A DNA stretch of 12,473 nucleotides from Prolixibacteraceae bacterium UBA6162 (GTDB taxonomy: Bacteria; Bacteroidota; Bacteroidia; Bacteroidales; Prolixibacteraceae). The notes beneath the pieces were generated by a model, which was not told where the DNA came from, searched no databases, and saw nothing but the letters and a program-made list of their open reading frames with translations. Positions 1 to 6,011 of the stretch are shown here, in pieces. Location of the stretch: the NCBI GenBank assembly GCA_002428215.1, contig DIUI01000121.1:1-12473 (forward strand), in the 5' to 3' direction. The first letter of the stretch is position 1, and each line of letters opens with the position of its first letter. The translations under genes were made by a program, and so were the position numbers.

Positions 1-765
1 CTGCTTATCATTGCTCAGGATCTATCCTATTATGGGATTGATTTGTACGGTAAGAATAGACTCGCAGATTTGGTAACGGCAGTTTCAGCCGTCGATAGCA
101 TCGAATGGATTAGACTCCACTACCTATATCCTTCGAGGTTTCCCTTCGATATTCTGCCGGTGATGCGCGAAAACAAGAAAGTTTGTCGATATCTCGACAT
201 GCCGCTCCAGCATATTGCGGATCCGGTTTTGCAGCGAATGCTGCGACACGTAACCCGAACAGAGACCGAGCAGTTGATAGACCGGGTTAAAAAGGAAGTG
301 CCAGGAGTAGCCCTTCGAACAACTATGCTGGTTGGTTATCCCGGTGAAACGGAAGCCGACTTCGAAGTGCTGAAGGAGTTTATTAAGGAGACCCGTTTTG
401 AGCGATTGGGAGTTTTTCCCTATTCGCACGAGGAGGGCACTTATGCGCATAAACATTATGCCGATGATGTTCCGGAGGAGGTCAAACAGCAACGTGCCGA
501 TGAAATAATGGCGCTTCAGCAATCGATTTCCCTGGAGTTGAATGAGGATAAAATTGGTCTCAAATTTCAGGTAATTGTTGACCGTGCAGAGCAGGATAAG
601 TTTGTTGGAAGAACCCGGTTCGATTCTCCCGAGGTGGATGGGGAGGTTATTTTTACCAGCAAACAAAATTTAAAACCAGGTGATTTTGTGGAAGTGCGCA
701 TAGTATCTGCCGAAGACTATGACCTTTTAGGGGTGGATGCCCGGGATGTGACTTCGGGTCACTAA
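1..765 (+). CDS. rimO: Ribosomal protein S12 methylthiotransferase RimO, 3' part (5' end outside window)
   Basis: RimO is a radical-SAM enzyme that adds a methylthio group to the conserved Asp of ribosomal protein S12 in the cytoplasm. The reading frame is open from base 1, so the start lies upstream; 254 residues are visible. The first visible residues (LLIIAQDLSYYG) and the following YGKNRLADLV match the part of the radical-SAM barrel just after the iron-sulfur site in RimO. Further hallmarks are PLQHIADPVLQRMLRH, the RTTMLVGYPGETEADF segment, and EEGTYAHKH. The last 65 or so residues form the TRAM domain, which binds the substrate. The N-terminal MTTase domain and the CxxxCxxC cluster are not in the window, so intactness cannot be judged. 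RimO is preferred over MiaB because of the PLQHIADPVL context and the short acidic C-terminal TRAM. The stop codon overlaps the stop of the opposing gene by 4 bases. Confidence 0.93.
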   Translation: MLIIAQDLSYYGIDLYGKNRLADLVTAVSAVDSIEWIRLHYLYPSRFPFDILPVMRENKKVCRYLDMPLQHIADPVLQRMLRHVTRTETEQLIDRVKKEVPGVALRTTMLVGYPGETEADFEVLKEFIKETRFERLGVFPYSHEEGTYAHKHYADDVPEEVKQQRADEIMALQQSISLELNEDKIGLKFQVIVDRAEQDKFVGRTRFDSPEVDGEVIFTSKQNLKPGDFVEVRIVSAEDYDLLGVDARDVTSGH

Positions 766-1352
766 AAACTGTACACCAATCCGAGACCGGATATGCCTGG
801 TACGCTGCCAATGGAGATTTGATTCAGAAAATCAAGTCTTGTATTTCTCTGAAGTGCCCAGAGTGCGGTATCGAAAATCAGTAAAAACCCACCCTGAAGT
901 ATAAGCGATTGCCCATATCCTTTGAGAAGGTCACTTTTTTCCAGCGATTTTTTCGAACGGTGGATTAGATAGCCACCTGTTCCCATGTATATTAGATCAA
1001 GGCCTGAATTGATAATGTAGAGCCGCTCAGTTTTTTGATGTTGCGAAATCAATGTCTCAAGAGCTTCCGTAAAAGGTGGTGGTCCCGCAATTAGAGCATA
1101 GGCCGCAATACCCAGGTTCACGCTGTTCCACATAAGATTCATCTGGTGCAGATAGTGCTGACTTCCCTCAGTCCTGCCCATCTGGACTCCTCCAACCAAC
1201 ATATTGCCTATGGCCCAGCTCCCCAATATCCACATAGCTGTTTGATTGGTTTGAACAGAGCGCTGGTAAAAGGCCTCTGGTGATTGTGCGTTTGCCACTG
1301 CTGGATAAAGCAGTAACAGTAGGATTGGAGTTATTTTCAATAGATTTTTCAA
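762..1352 (-). CDS. Small four-helix membrane protein of unknown function with signal sequence
   Basis: I do not recognise a function. The 196-residue product begins with a basic, strongly hydrophobic leader (MKNLLKITPILLLLLYP) ending in AVANAQ, a good signal peptidase I site after residue 22. Four further hydrophobic segments follow at about residues 39-59, 73-90, 111-130 and 147-167, separated by short polar loops; the loop at 92-110 is charged and His/Gln-rich. The arrangement resembles a Bacteroidota-restricted family that I believe Pfam calls DUF6992, but this is from memory. The start is a TTG: an in-frame TGA lies 7 codons upstream, the next in-frame Met would delete the signal sequence, and no in-frame ATG exists earlier. 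It begins 21 bases after the SDR gene stop, so the two are probably cotranscribed. Its stop overlaps the rimO stop on the other strand. Confidence 0.8.
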   Translation of the reverse strand: MKNLLKITPILLLLLYPAVANAQSPEAFYQRSVQTNQTAMWILGSWAIGNMLVGGVQMGRTEGSQHYLHQMNLMWNSVNLGIAAYALIAGPPPFTEALETLISQHQKTERLYIINSGLDLIYMGTGGYLIHRSKKSLEKSDLLKGYGQSLILQGGFLLIFDTALWALQRNTRLDFLNQISIGSVPGISGLGLVYSF

Positions 1353-1373
1353 TGCATCAAGTATATGAGTTCA

Positions 1374-2054
1374 CTAAATTGCAGAAAGTCCGCCGTCGAC
1401 ATGGAGCACCTGACCTGTAATCCATTGTGAGGCCTCGGAAAGCAGAAAGAGGGCGGTGGCCGCAATATCGCCGGGTGTGCCGATTTTCTTGAGCGGATGA
1501 CGGTCGGCTGAAGCCTGTATCTTTGCGTCGCTGTTCAGCAAGCGTTCCGCAAGTGGAGTTTGGGTGAGTGAAGGTGCAACTATGTTTACTCTGATTTTTG
1601 GGGCAAGCTCAGCCGCAAGTGCTTTGCCAAATCCTTCTACAGCCCCTTTCGAAGCAGCTATCGACGCATGAAAAGCCATGCCCCGGGCAACAGCAACTGT
1701 AGAGAAGAGTACAACGCTGCTGCCTTCTTTTAACTTTGGCAGTGCCCATTGAAGAGTGCGCACAGCCCCGAGAAAGTTTACATCCAAATCATTTTGGAAA
1801 TCCTCCATTTTCAGTGACCTGAACGGTTTAAGATTTATCGTACCCGGAAGATAAACCATGCCGTCGAGTTGATCGGGCAGGAAACTGCTGCTTAGTTCAC
1901 CCTTGAGAGGGTCGGTTTCAAGCAAATGGATTTTATTGGAAAGTGCAGGGGCATTGCGTGCCGTTGCATATACCGCATGTTGATTGCTAAGCAAGCCATC
2001 GGCAATTTTTTGACCAACGGCTGACCCTATTCCTACTATCAGAAAATTTTTCAT
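1374..2054 (-). CDS. SDR-family (short-chain dehydrogenase/reductase-like) protein lacking the catalytic Tyr
   Basis: The 226-residue protein has a Rossmann fold typical of classical SDRs: a dinucleotide-binding glycine motif at residues 8-14 (GIGSAVG), Asn93 in DVNFLG, the Lys136 region, the APSLTQTPLA segment after strand 6, and a C-terminal WITGQVLHVDGG. The expected YxxxK reads IAASK, so Ile132 (bases 1659-1661, codon ATA) stands where the proton-donating Tyr should be, and the catalytic Ser region reads FSTVAV, with Ser118 or Thr119 possible. I recall similar proteins with HASIAAAKGAVEG in other bacteria, so this may be a subfamily trait rather than decay; the rest of the frame is intact. 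Substrate and reaction cannot be inferred. The ATG at 2054 is chosen over the upstream TTG at 2066 because it places AGAGG a few bases before the start and removes an unneeded extension. It probably forms an operon with the downstream membrane protein gene. Confidence 0.88.
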   Translation of the reverse strand: MKNFLIVGIGSAVGQKIADGLLSNQHAVYATARNAPALSNKIHLLETDPLKGELSSSFLPDQLDGMVYLPGTINLKPFRSLKMEDFQNDLDVNFLGAVRTLQWALPKLKEGSSVVLFSTVAVARGMAFHASIAASKGAVEGFGKALAAELAPKIRVNIVAPSLTQTPLAERLLNSDAKIQASADRHPLKKIGTPGDIAATALFLLSEASQWITGQVLHVDGGLSAI

Positions 2055-2246
2055 ACCCTCTATCAAATTTGCATCATGTTATAAAATTGTAAAAGATCAA
2101 CTTTTACCGCTAATTCTAACAATGCATTTTCAATATTGTTTCGATTCCGGTGCCGGTAAGCACGGCATGGGCAGGTGCCTTTTTATATGAATTTTTATTT
2201 GGGCCGGGCAAAAATTTAGGAACCACTCTGAGCAAGGACCAAAAAA

Positions 2247-2822
2247 CTACTTTCCCTTGCGCCATCGCCTGACTTTGTTGATGGGGAAAACACCCTGGCT
2301 TACGAATTTTATTTCTTCGGTAGAGTAAAATGCTTTTGGATTATAAGTTCGAATTATCTCCTCTACATTGTGCAAATCGTTGCGCTTAACAATGGTGTGG
2401 ATAATGCTTACAATGCCATTGGCACCGTGGGCATCGTGATGGGTAATGCCATATCCTGCATCCTTTAGGGCCGAAATCAATTGCGTAGCCTCTTTTCGGG
2501 TGATGATTTGAATTTTAAGAATACCCATAGCCAACTTCTCTTCGAGAATTAACCCTACCCAGTTACCTGTTGCAAATCCGCCTGCATAACCTACGTAAGC
2601 CATCCAATTATCAAGATTCTGAATAACCTTGGTCATGGTAATAATCCAGATTAAAACTTCGAAGAACCCCAGCAACGGTGCCCAGAATTTTTGTCCCTTG
2701 GCCACCATAACTATACGCATGGTTCCAATGGTAACATCCAAGATCCTCGCAAGGAAAATCATCAGAGGCAGCAGCACGTAGGTAAAGATTCCACTTTCGT
2801 AAAAACTTTGCAGAGTCATCAT
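2247..2822 (-). CDS. UPF0316 / DUF2179 domain membrane protein
   Basis: The 191-residue protein matches the UPF0316 pattern: an N-terminal membrane part (DUF5698 type) and a C-terminal soluble DUF2179 domain, the latter shared with YitT-family proteins. Hydrophobic segments are visible near residues 11-30, 46-66 and 73-93. The family hallmark RILDVTIGTMRIVMVAKG (residues 26-43) and FFEVLIWI (53-60) are clear. The soluble part, about 103-185, carries the family's GYGITHHDAHGANG (123-136) and IVKRNDLHNVEEIIRTYNP (144-162) segments. The length is typical. The function of the family is not established; a small-ligand-sensing role for DUF2179 has been suggested by fold, and I infer nothing more specific. 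Two ATG codons are adjacent at 2822 and 2819 and either could serve. It lies 188 bases downstream of prfC on the same strand with promoter-like elements in the gap. Confidence 0.88.
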   Translation of the reverse strand: MMTLQSFYESGIFTYVLLPLMIFLARILDVTIGTMRIVMVAKGQKFWAPLLGFFEVLIWIITMTKVIQNLDNWMAYVGYAGGFATGNWVGLILEEKLAMGILKIQIITRKEATQLISALKDAGYGITHHDAHGANGIVSIIHTIVKRNDLHNVEEIIRTYNPKAFYSTEEIKFVSQGVFPINKVRRWRKGK

Positions 2823-2897
2823 ACAAGCAATATTTGAATAGAATTCAAGAAAATGTGGCGGAAGGCACTTAAATTACACACTATGTTGTATCCGGGG

Positions 2898-2929
2898 CAA
2901 AATAATGAAGGTTGGAAACAGGTATCAAA
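2898..2929 (-). promoter_or_regulatory. Possible Bacteroidota-type promoter for the UPF0316 gene
   Basis: Read on the minus strand, TTTG (2929-2926) is followed after 20 bases by TTATTTTG (2905-2898). This matches the Bacteroidota -33/-7 pattern TTTG-N19-21-TAnnTTTG at all but one position of the -7 box. Transcription would begin near 2893, leaving about 70 untranslated bases. An alternative -7 box with a perfect TACTTTTG lies at 2990-2983 but has no matching -33 element. Neither can be proved from sequence alone. Confidence 0.35.
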
Positions 2930-3010
2930 ACATTGATTAATCTGCATATTCCACCGAATTAAGTATACAGAAGCTATTACCACAAAAGTATACTATTAAC
3001 CGTTTGCCGG

Positions 3011-4585
3011 TTAAAATTCCGAGGTAAAATGAAACTTAATTTCCTTGAATTCATCCTGTGCCATTTGCAGAATAAAGGAAGAATCGGCCATAAATACATC
3101 CCTGCCACGCTTGTCGACGGCCATTTTCTGATACTTACGCTTTTTGAACTCACTAAGAATTTTGGGGTCCGACGATTCAATCCAGCACGCTTTGTACATA
3201 GATAAGGGATCAAAGCGACATTTCGCGCCATATTCATGCTCAAGACGGTACTGGATAACTTCGAATTGCAGCTGACCAACTGTGCCAATTATTTTACGGC
3301 CATTGAACTGACTGATGAACAACTGGGCAACACCTTCGTCCATCAGATGGTCGACGCCTTTGGCAAGTTGTTTCGACTTTAACGGATCTGCATTTTCGAT
3401 GTACCGGAAGAGCTCCGGCGAAAAGCTTGGAAGGCCTTTGAAATGGATCATTTCTCCTTCGGTGAGTGTGTCTCCTATAATCAGGTTACCTGTATCCGGC
3501 ACCCCTATGATATCGCCGGGGAAAGCCTCTTCAATAATCTCCTTTTGTGATGCCATAAAGGCCGTTGGACTCGAAATCCGGAGGGATTTGTTGGTACGTA
3601 CATGGGTATAGAACTTGTTGCGCTGAAAATGACCTGAACAAATTTTTACAAACGCAATCCTGCTTCGGTGGTTGGGGTCTATATTGGCATGAATTTTAAA
3701 TACAAAACCTGAAAAGGCCGGTTCGTCGGGCTGCACAATACGCTCTTCGGTTGTGCTTGCCAGGGGCGAAGGGGCAATCTTAACGAAAGTGTCGAGGAGT
3801 TCCTGCACCCCGAAATTGTACAGTGCACTTCCAAAAAATACGGGAGCTAACTCACCTGTTAAGTATTCTTGCTGGTCGAAATCCGGATAAACGCCCTCTA
3901 TAAGTTCCACTTCTTCGCGCAAAATATCTGCCTGTCGTCCAAGAAGTTCGTTTAATTGATTGTCGGATAAGTCGCTAAACTCTAACCCCGGCTGTATTTC
4001 CTGAATGTCGGGATTGAAAAGATGCAGACTTTGGGTAAATAGATTATACACACCCCGGAAGTTTTCTCCGCTTCCGATGGGCCAGCTCAGAGGCCGAACT
4101 TTGATGTTGAGTTGCCTCTCCAGATCATCAAGCAGGGTAAAAGTGTCATTGGCCGGGCGGTCCATTTTATTGATAAAAACTATCACTGGTGTATGTCGCA
4201 TGCGGCATACATTCATCAGTTTCTCGGTTTGTGGTTCCACTCCCTTGGCAGCATCTACCACAATGATTACACTGTCGACTGCCGTAAGTGTACGAAAGGT
4301 GTCTTCCTGAAAATCCTGGTGCCCGGGTGTATCGAGTATGTTTACCTTATATCCGCTGTATTCGAACCCCATTACAGAGGTGGCTACAGAGATACCACGT
4401 TGCCGCTCAATCTCCATGAAATCGGAGGTTGCCGATTTTTTTATTTTGTTGCTCTTTACTGCACCGGCGACCCTGATGGCTCCTCCAAAAAGCAGAAGCT
4501 TCTCGGTAAGGGTGGTTTTTCCTGCATCCGGGTGGCTTACTATGGCGAAAGTGCGCCGTCGTTCTAATTCTTCTGTAAAATTCAT
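3011..4585 (-). CDS. prfC: Peptide chain release factor 3 (RF3)
   Basis: RF3 is a cytoplasmic translational GTPase that removes RF1/RF2 from the ribosome after peptide release. The 524-residue product is close to the E. coli length of 529. GTPase motifs are intact: G1 SHPDAGKT (residues 17-24), the switch I segment [12 protein letters not shown] (60-71), G3 DTPGH (85-89) and G4 NKMD (139-142). The RF3-specific insert ending [11 protein letters not shown], domain II ([24 protein letters not shown]) and domain III with [21 protein letters not shown] near residues 435-455 are all recognisable and distinguish it from EF-G. The ATG at 4585 is chosen because it gives the standard [21 protein letters not shown]-terminus; an 11-codon extension to a TTG at 4618 would cover a -7 promoter element. 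It follows the C26-like gene by 52 bases but probably has its own promoter. Confidence 0.97.
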   Translation of the reverse strand: MNFTEELERRRTFAIVSHPDAGKTTLTEKLLLFGGAIRVAGAVKSNKIKKSATSDFMEIERQRGISVATSVMGFEYSGYKVNILDTPGHQDFQEDTFRTLTAVDSVIIVVDAAKGVEPQTEKLMNVCRMRHTPVIVFINKMDRPANDTFTLLDDLERQLNIKVRPLSWPIGSGENFRGVYNLFTQSLHLFNPDIQEIQPGLEFSDLSDNQLNELLGRQADILREEVELIEGVYPDFDQQEYLTGELAPVFFGSALYNFGVQELLDTFVKIAPSPLASTTEERIVQPDEPAFSGFVFKIHANIDPNHRSRIAFVKICSGHFQRNKFYTHVRTNKSLRISSPTAFMASQKEIIEEAFPGDIIGVPDTGNLIIGDTLTEGEMIHFKGLPSFSPELFRYIENADPLKSKQLAKGVDHLMDEGVAQLFISQFNGRKIIGTVGQLQFEVIQYRLEHEYGAKCRFDPLSMYKACWIESSDPKILSEFKKRKYQKMAVDKRGRDVFMADSSFILQMAQDEFKEIKFHFTSEF

Positions 4586-4607
4586 CGAGGCCTGGTAATT
4601 CAGGGCG

Positions 4608-4615
4608 CAAAAGTA
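4608..4615 (-). promoter_or_regulatory. -7 promoter element upstream of prfC
   Basis: On the minus strand the gap between the C26-like gene and prfC contains GTACTTTTGCG, a perfect match to the Bacteroidota -7 consensus TAnnTTTG. It lies 22 bases before the prfC ATG, so the leader would be only about 15-20 bases. No TTTG or TTG is found at the expected -33 distance, so the element is incomplete. It also argues against starting RF3 at the TTG at 4618. Confidence 0.42.
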
Positions 4616-4637
4616 CAAAAAATCAGCACGATTTTGG

Positions 4638-5762
4638 TTATTCCTTTATAAGGTTGGAAATGATATCTGAGATGTGTTTCCAATATCTTGTATGAAATCG
4701 CACACTCCGGCGACCAAGTATCTGGTGCATGGTTCTGGCATCGTCGCCGGGAGCAAATTTCAAAGCTTCACGGTCTTCATAAAGTGCCGGAACTTCGGGG
4801 TGAAACTGCACGGCAAACACATTGGGGTAATTACTGTGAACAAAGGCCTCCACAATCTTTCTGTCGTCCGAAAGCGCCGTCACTTCAAAACCCAGCCCCA
4901 AATCTTTCATCGACTGGTGGTGGCTGCTGTATATAAGTGGTTTTGCACTTTTTCCGGTTTTTATCCTCTTCCGAAAAAACGGGTGATCGGTAAAGCGGAT
5001 GGAGTGCAGATTAATTGTCATCAATTGAGGATCGTCTGATACCAACTGCCAGTAATTCCGGTGAAGGTTGTTCCGGTCGGTTTCAAGTGTCTCTTCCGGT
5101 GAATACTTCTGGTAAATCTGCGCCGGAATATCCTGCCATAATGAACCCCCTGCTGCTACATTCATGGTTTGCATTCCGAGGCAAAATCCGGTAACAAGAT
5201 AATTGGGCCGGTCTTCGAGAAAAGGTCTAAAATCAGGATTCCTGCTGCTGCCTGTGAGATGAAAACTTAATGAAACTTCTAATAGGTGCCTGAACGGATC
5301 GGTAACAACCGAATAGAGGTTTGATTCTCCGTAGAGTTCCGGCTGTATATCGGGACCACCAAAGAAAAAAGTGGCGACCGAACGATTAAACAGATCCCGG
5401 AAAACCGGGGTGCACTCATTTTCAGCAAAGACCGATTCGGCCGTAAGGTTCTCGCTGATTGGTTGCAGGGTAATCCACGACAGTTGGTTCTGCTTTATAA
5501 AGGAGGCGCTTTCGGAGAAATCGTAGGCCTGTTGTGTATGATAAACCCCTACGATTTGGACCTTATTGAGATCGATGTTTAAAATCTTTTTGGAGGTAAG
5601 AAAATGCAGAATCTCTATGTTTCGTGCTGTTGGATTGGCTACAATAATGGTTGGGAGGTCGCTGCCATTACCGGCATAAAGGGAAGGGGTCTGAATTGCA
5701 GTCATTAAAAAAACCATTGTTGCAACATACAGTTTTTTGGTACAGTTGGAAAATACGCTCAT
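4638..5762 (-). CDS. Secreted class I glutamine amidotransferase-like hydrolase (peptidase C26, gamma-glutamyl hydrolase-like)
   Basis: The 374-residue product has a class I amidotransferase fold. The nucleophile elbow is GFCLGMQ with Cys194, and the partner residues are His321 and Glu323 in FAVQFHPEV. The [15 protein letters not shown] segment (residues 133-146) is characteristic of the C26 family, whose members hydrolyse gamma-glutamyl bonds (PuuD, folate-polyglutamate hydrolases). The segment [12 protein letters not shown] (278-289) matches the family's substrate-side loop. Unlike cytoplasmic PuuD, it starts with a signal peptide: KK at 9-10, a hydrophobic stretch to about 24, then SLYA with likely cleavage after residue 30. 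About 100 residues precede the core motifs, including [15 protein letters not shown], which resembles the front half of the domain. The ATG at 5762 is chosen because it gives this signal peptide; the longer frame from the TTG at 5855 adds a second unneeded hydrophobic segment. The substrate is unknown. It is 52 bases upstream of prfC. Confidence 0.85.
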   Translation of the reverse strand: MSVFSNCTKKLYVATMVFLMTAIQTPSLYAGNGSDLPTIIVANPTARNIEILHFLTSKKILNIDLNKVQIVGVYHTQQAYDFSESASFIKQNQLSWITLQPISENLTAESVFAENECTPVFRDLFNRSVATFFFGGPDIQPELYGESNLYSVVTDPFRHLLEVSLSFHLTGSSRNPDFRPFLEDRPNYLVTGFCLGMQTMNVAAGGSLWQDIPAQIYQKYSPEETLETDRNNLHRNYWQLVSDDPQLMTINLHSIRFTDHPFFRKRIKTGKSAKPLIYSSHHQSMKDLGLGFEVTALSDDRKIVEAFVHSNYPNVFAVQFHPEVPALYEDREALKFAPGDDARTMHQILGRRSVRFHTRYWKHISDIISNLIKE

Positions 5763-5946
5763 AGGTACAGACGAAATTATGATTCGAAAGTATATAAATA
5801 TTTTAATCGTTGGCGGGTTGTTCGGTATCAAAAAATGGATTTGAAATAAGAGCAAATTCTGCAGCTGTCGATATCAAGTGACCATATCAAGAATTAGATA
5901 ACGTGGCAGCCGTTGCACAATTTTTTCCAGTCGGAGTGGCAGTTAC

Positions 5947-5977
5947 TTTGTTAGAATAATACTGCGCAGTAATTTTG
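5947..5977 (+). promoter_or_regulatory. Bacteroidota-type promoter of the repeat/GH16-like gene
   Basis: TTTG (5947-5950), exactly 19 bases, then TAATTTTG (5970-5977) is a full match to the Bacteroidota promoter pattern TTTG-N19-TAnnTTTG. The predicted start of transcription is a few bases past 5977, giving a leader of roughly 30 bases before the ATG at 6012. A second TAATTTTG sits at 5979-5986 but lacks a -33 partner. This is the best promoter match in the window. Confidence 0.6.
5960..5971. promoter_or_regulatory. 12-bp perfect palindrome inside the promoter, candidate operator
   Basis: TACTGCGCAGTA is its own reverse complement. It fills the downstream half of the spacer between the -33 and -7 elements and overlaps the first two bases of the -7 box. 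A dimeric regulator bound here would block RNA polymerase. No regulator gene is in the window, so the role is inferred from position and symmetry only. Confidence 0.35.
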
Positions 5978-6011
5978 TTAATTTTGGACGTTAAATAACC
6001 TGCTGACTGAT

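Noticed and set aside
124..666. 180-codon open frame opposite rimO
   Set aside because: It lies wholly antisense to a well-recognised conserved protein, shows no domain signature, and its composition follows from the rimO codons on the other strand.
2151..2167. Short hairpin TGCCG/CGGCA between the UPF0316 and SDR genes
   Set aside because: The stem is only 5 bp with a 7-base loop and has no U-rich tail in the minus-strand direction, so I do not call a terminator.
2977..3288. Minus-strand frame of 103 codons overlapping the RF3 C-terminus
   Set aside because: It is a different frame of the same strand as prfC, with no family resemblance; prfC itself is uninterrupted, so there is no frameshift to explain.
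4112..4567. Plus-strand frame of 151 codons opposite the RF3 GTPase domain
   Set aside because: The minus-strand frame encodes intact GTPase motifs here; the opposing frame has no recognisable motif and is a shadow.
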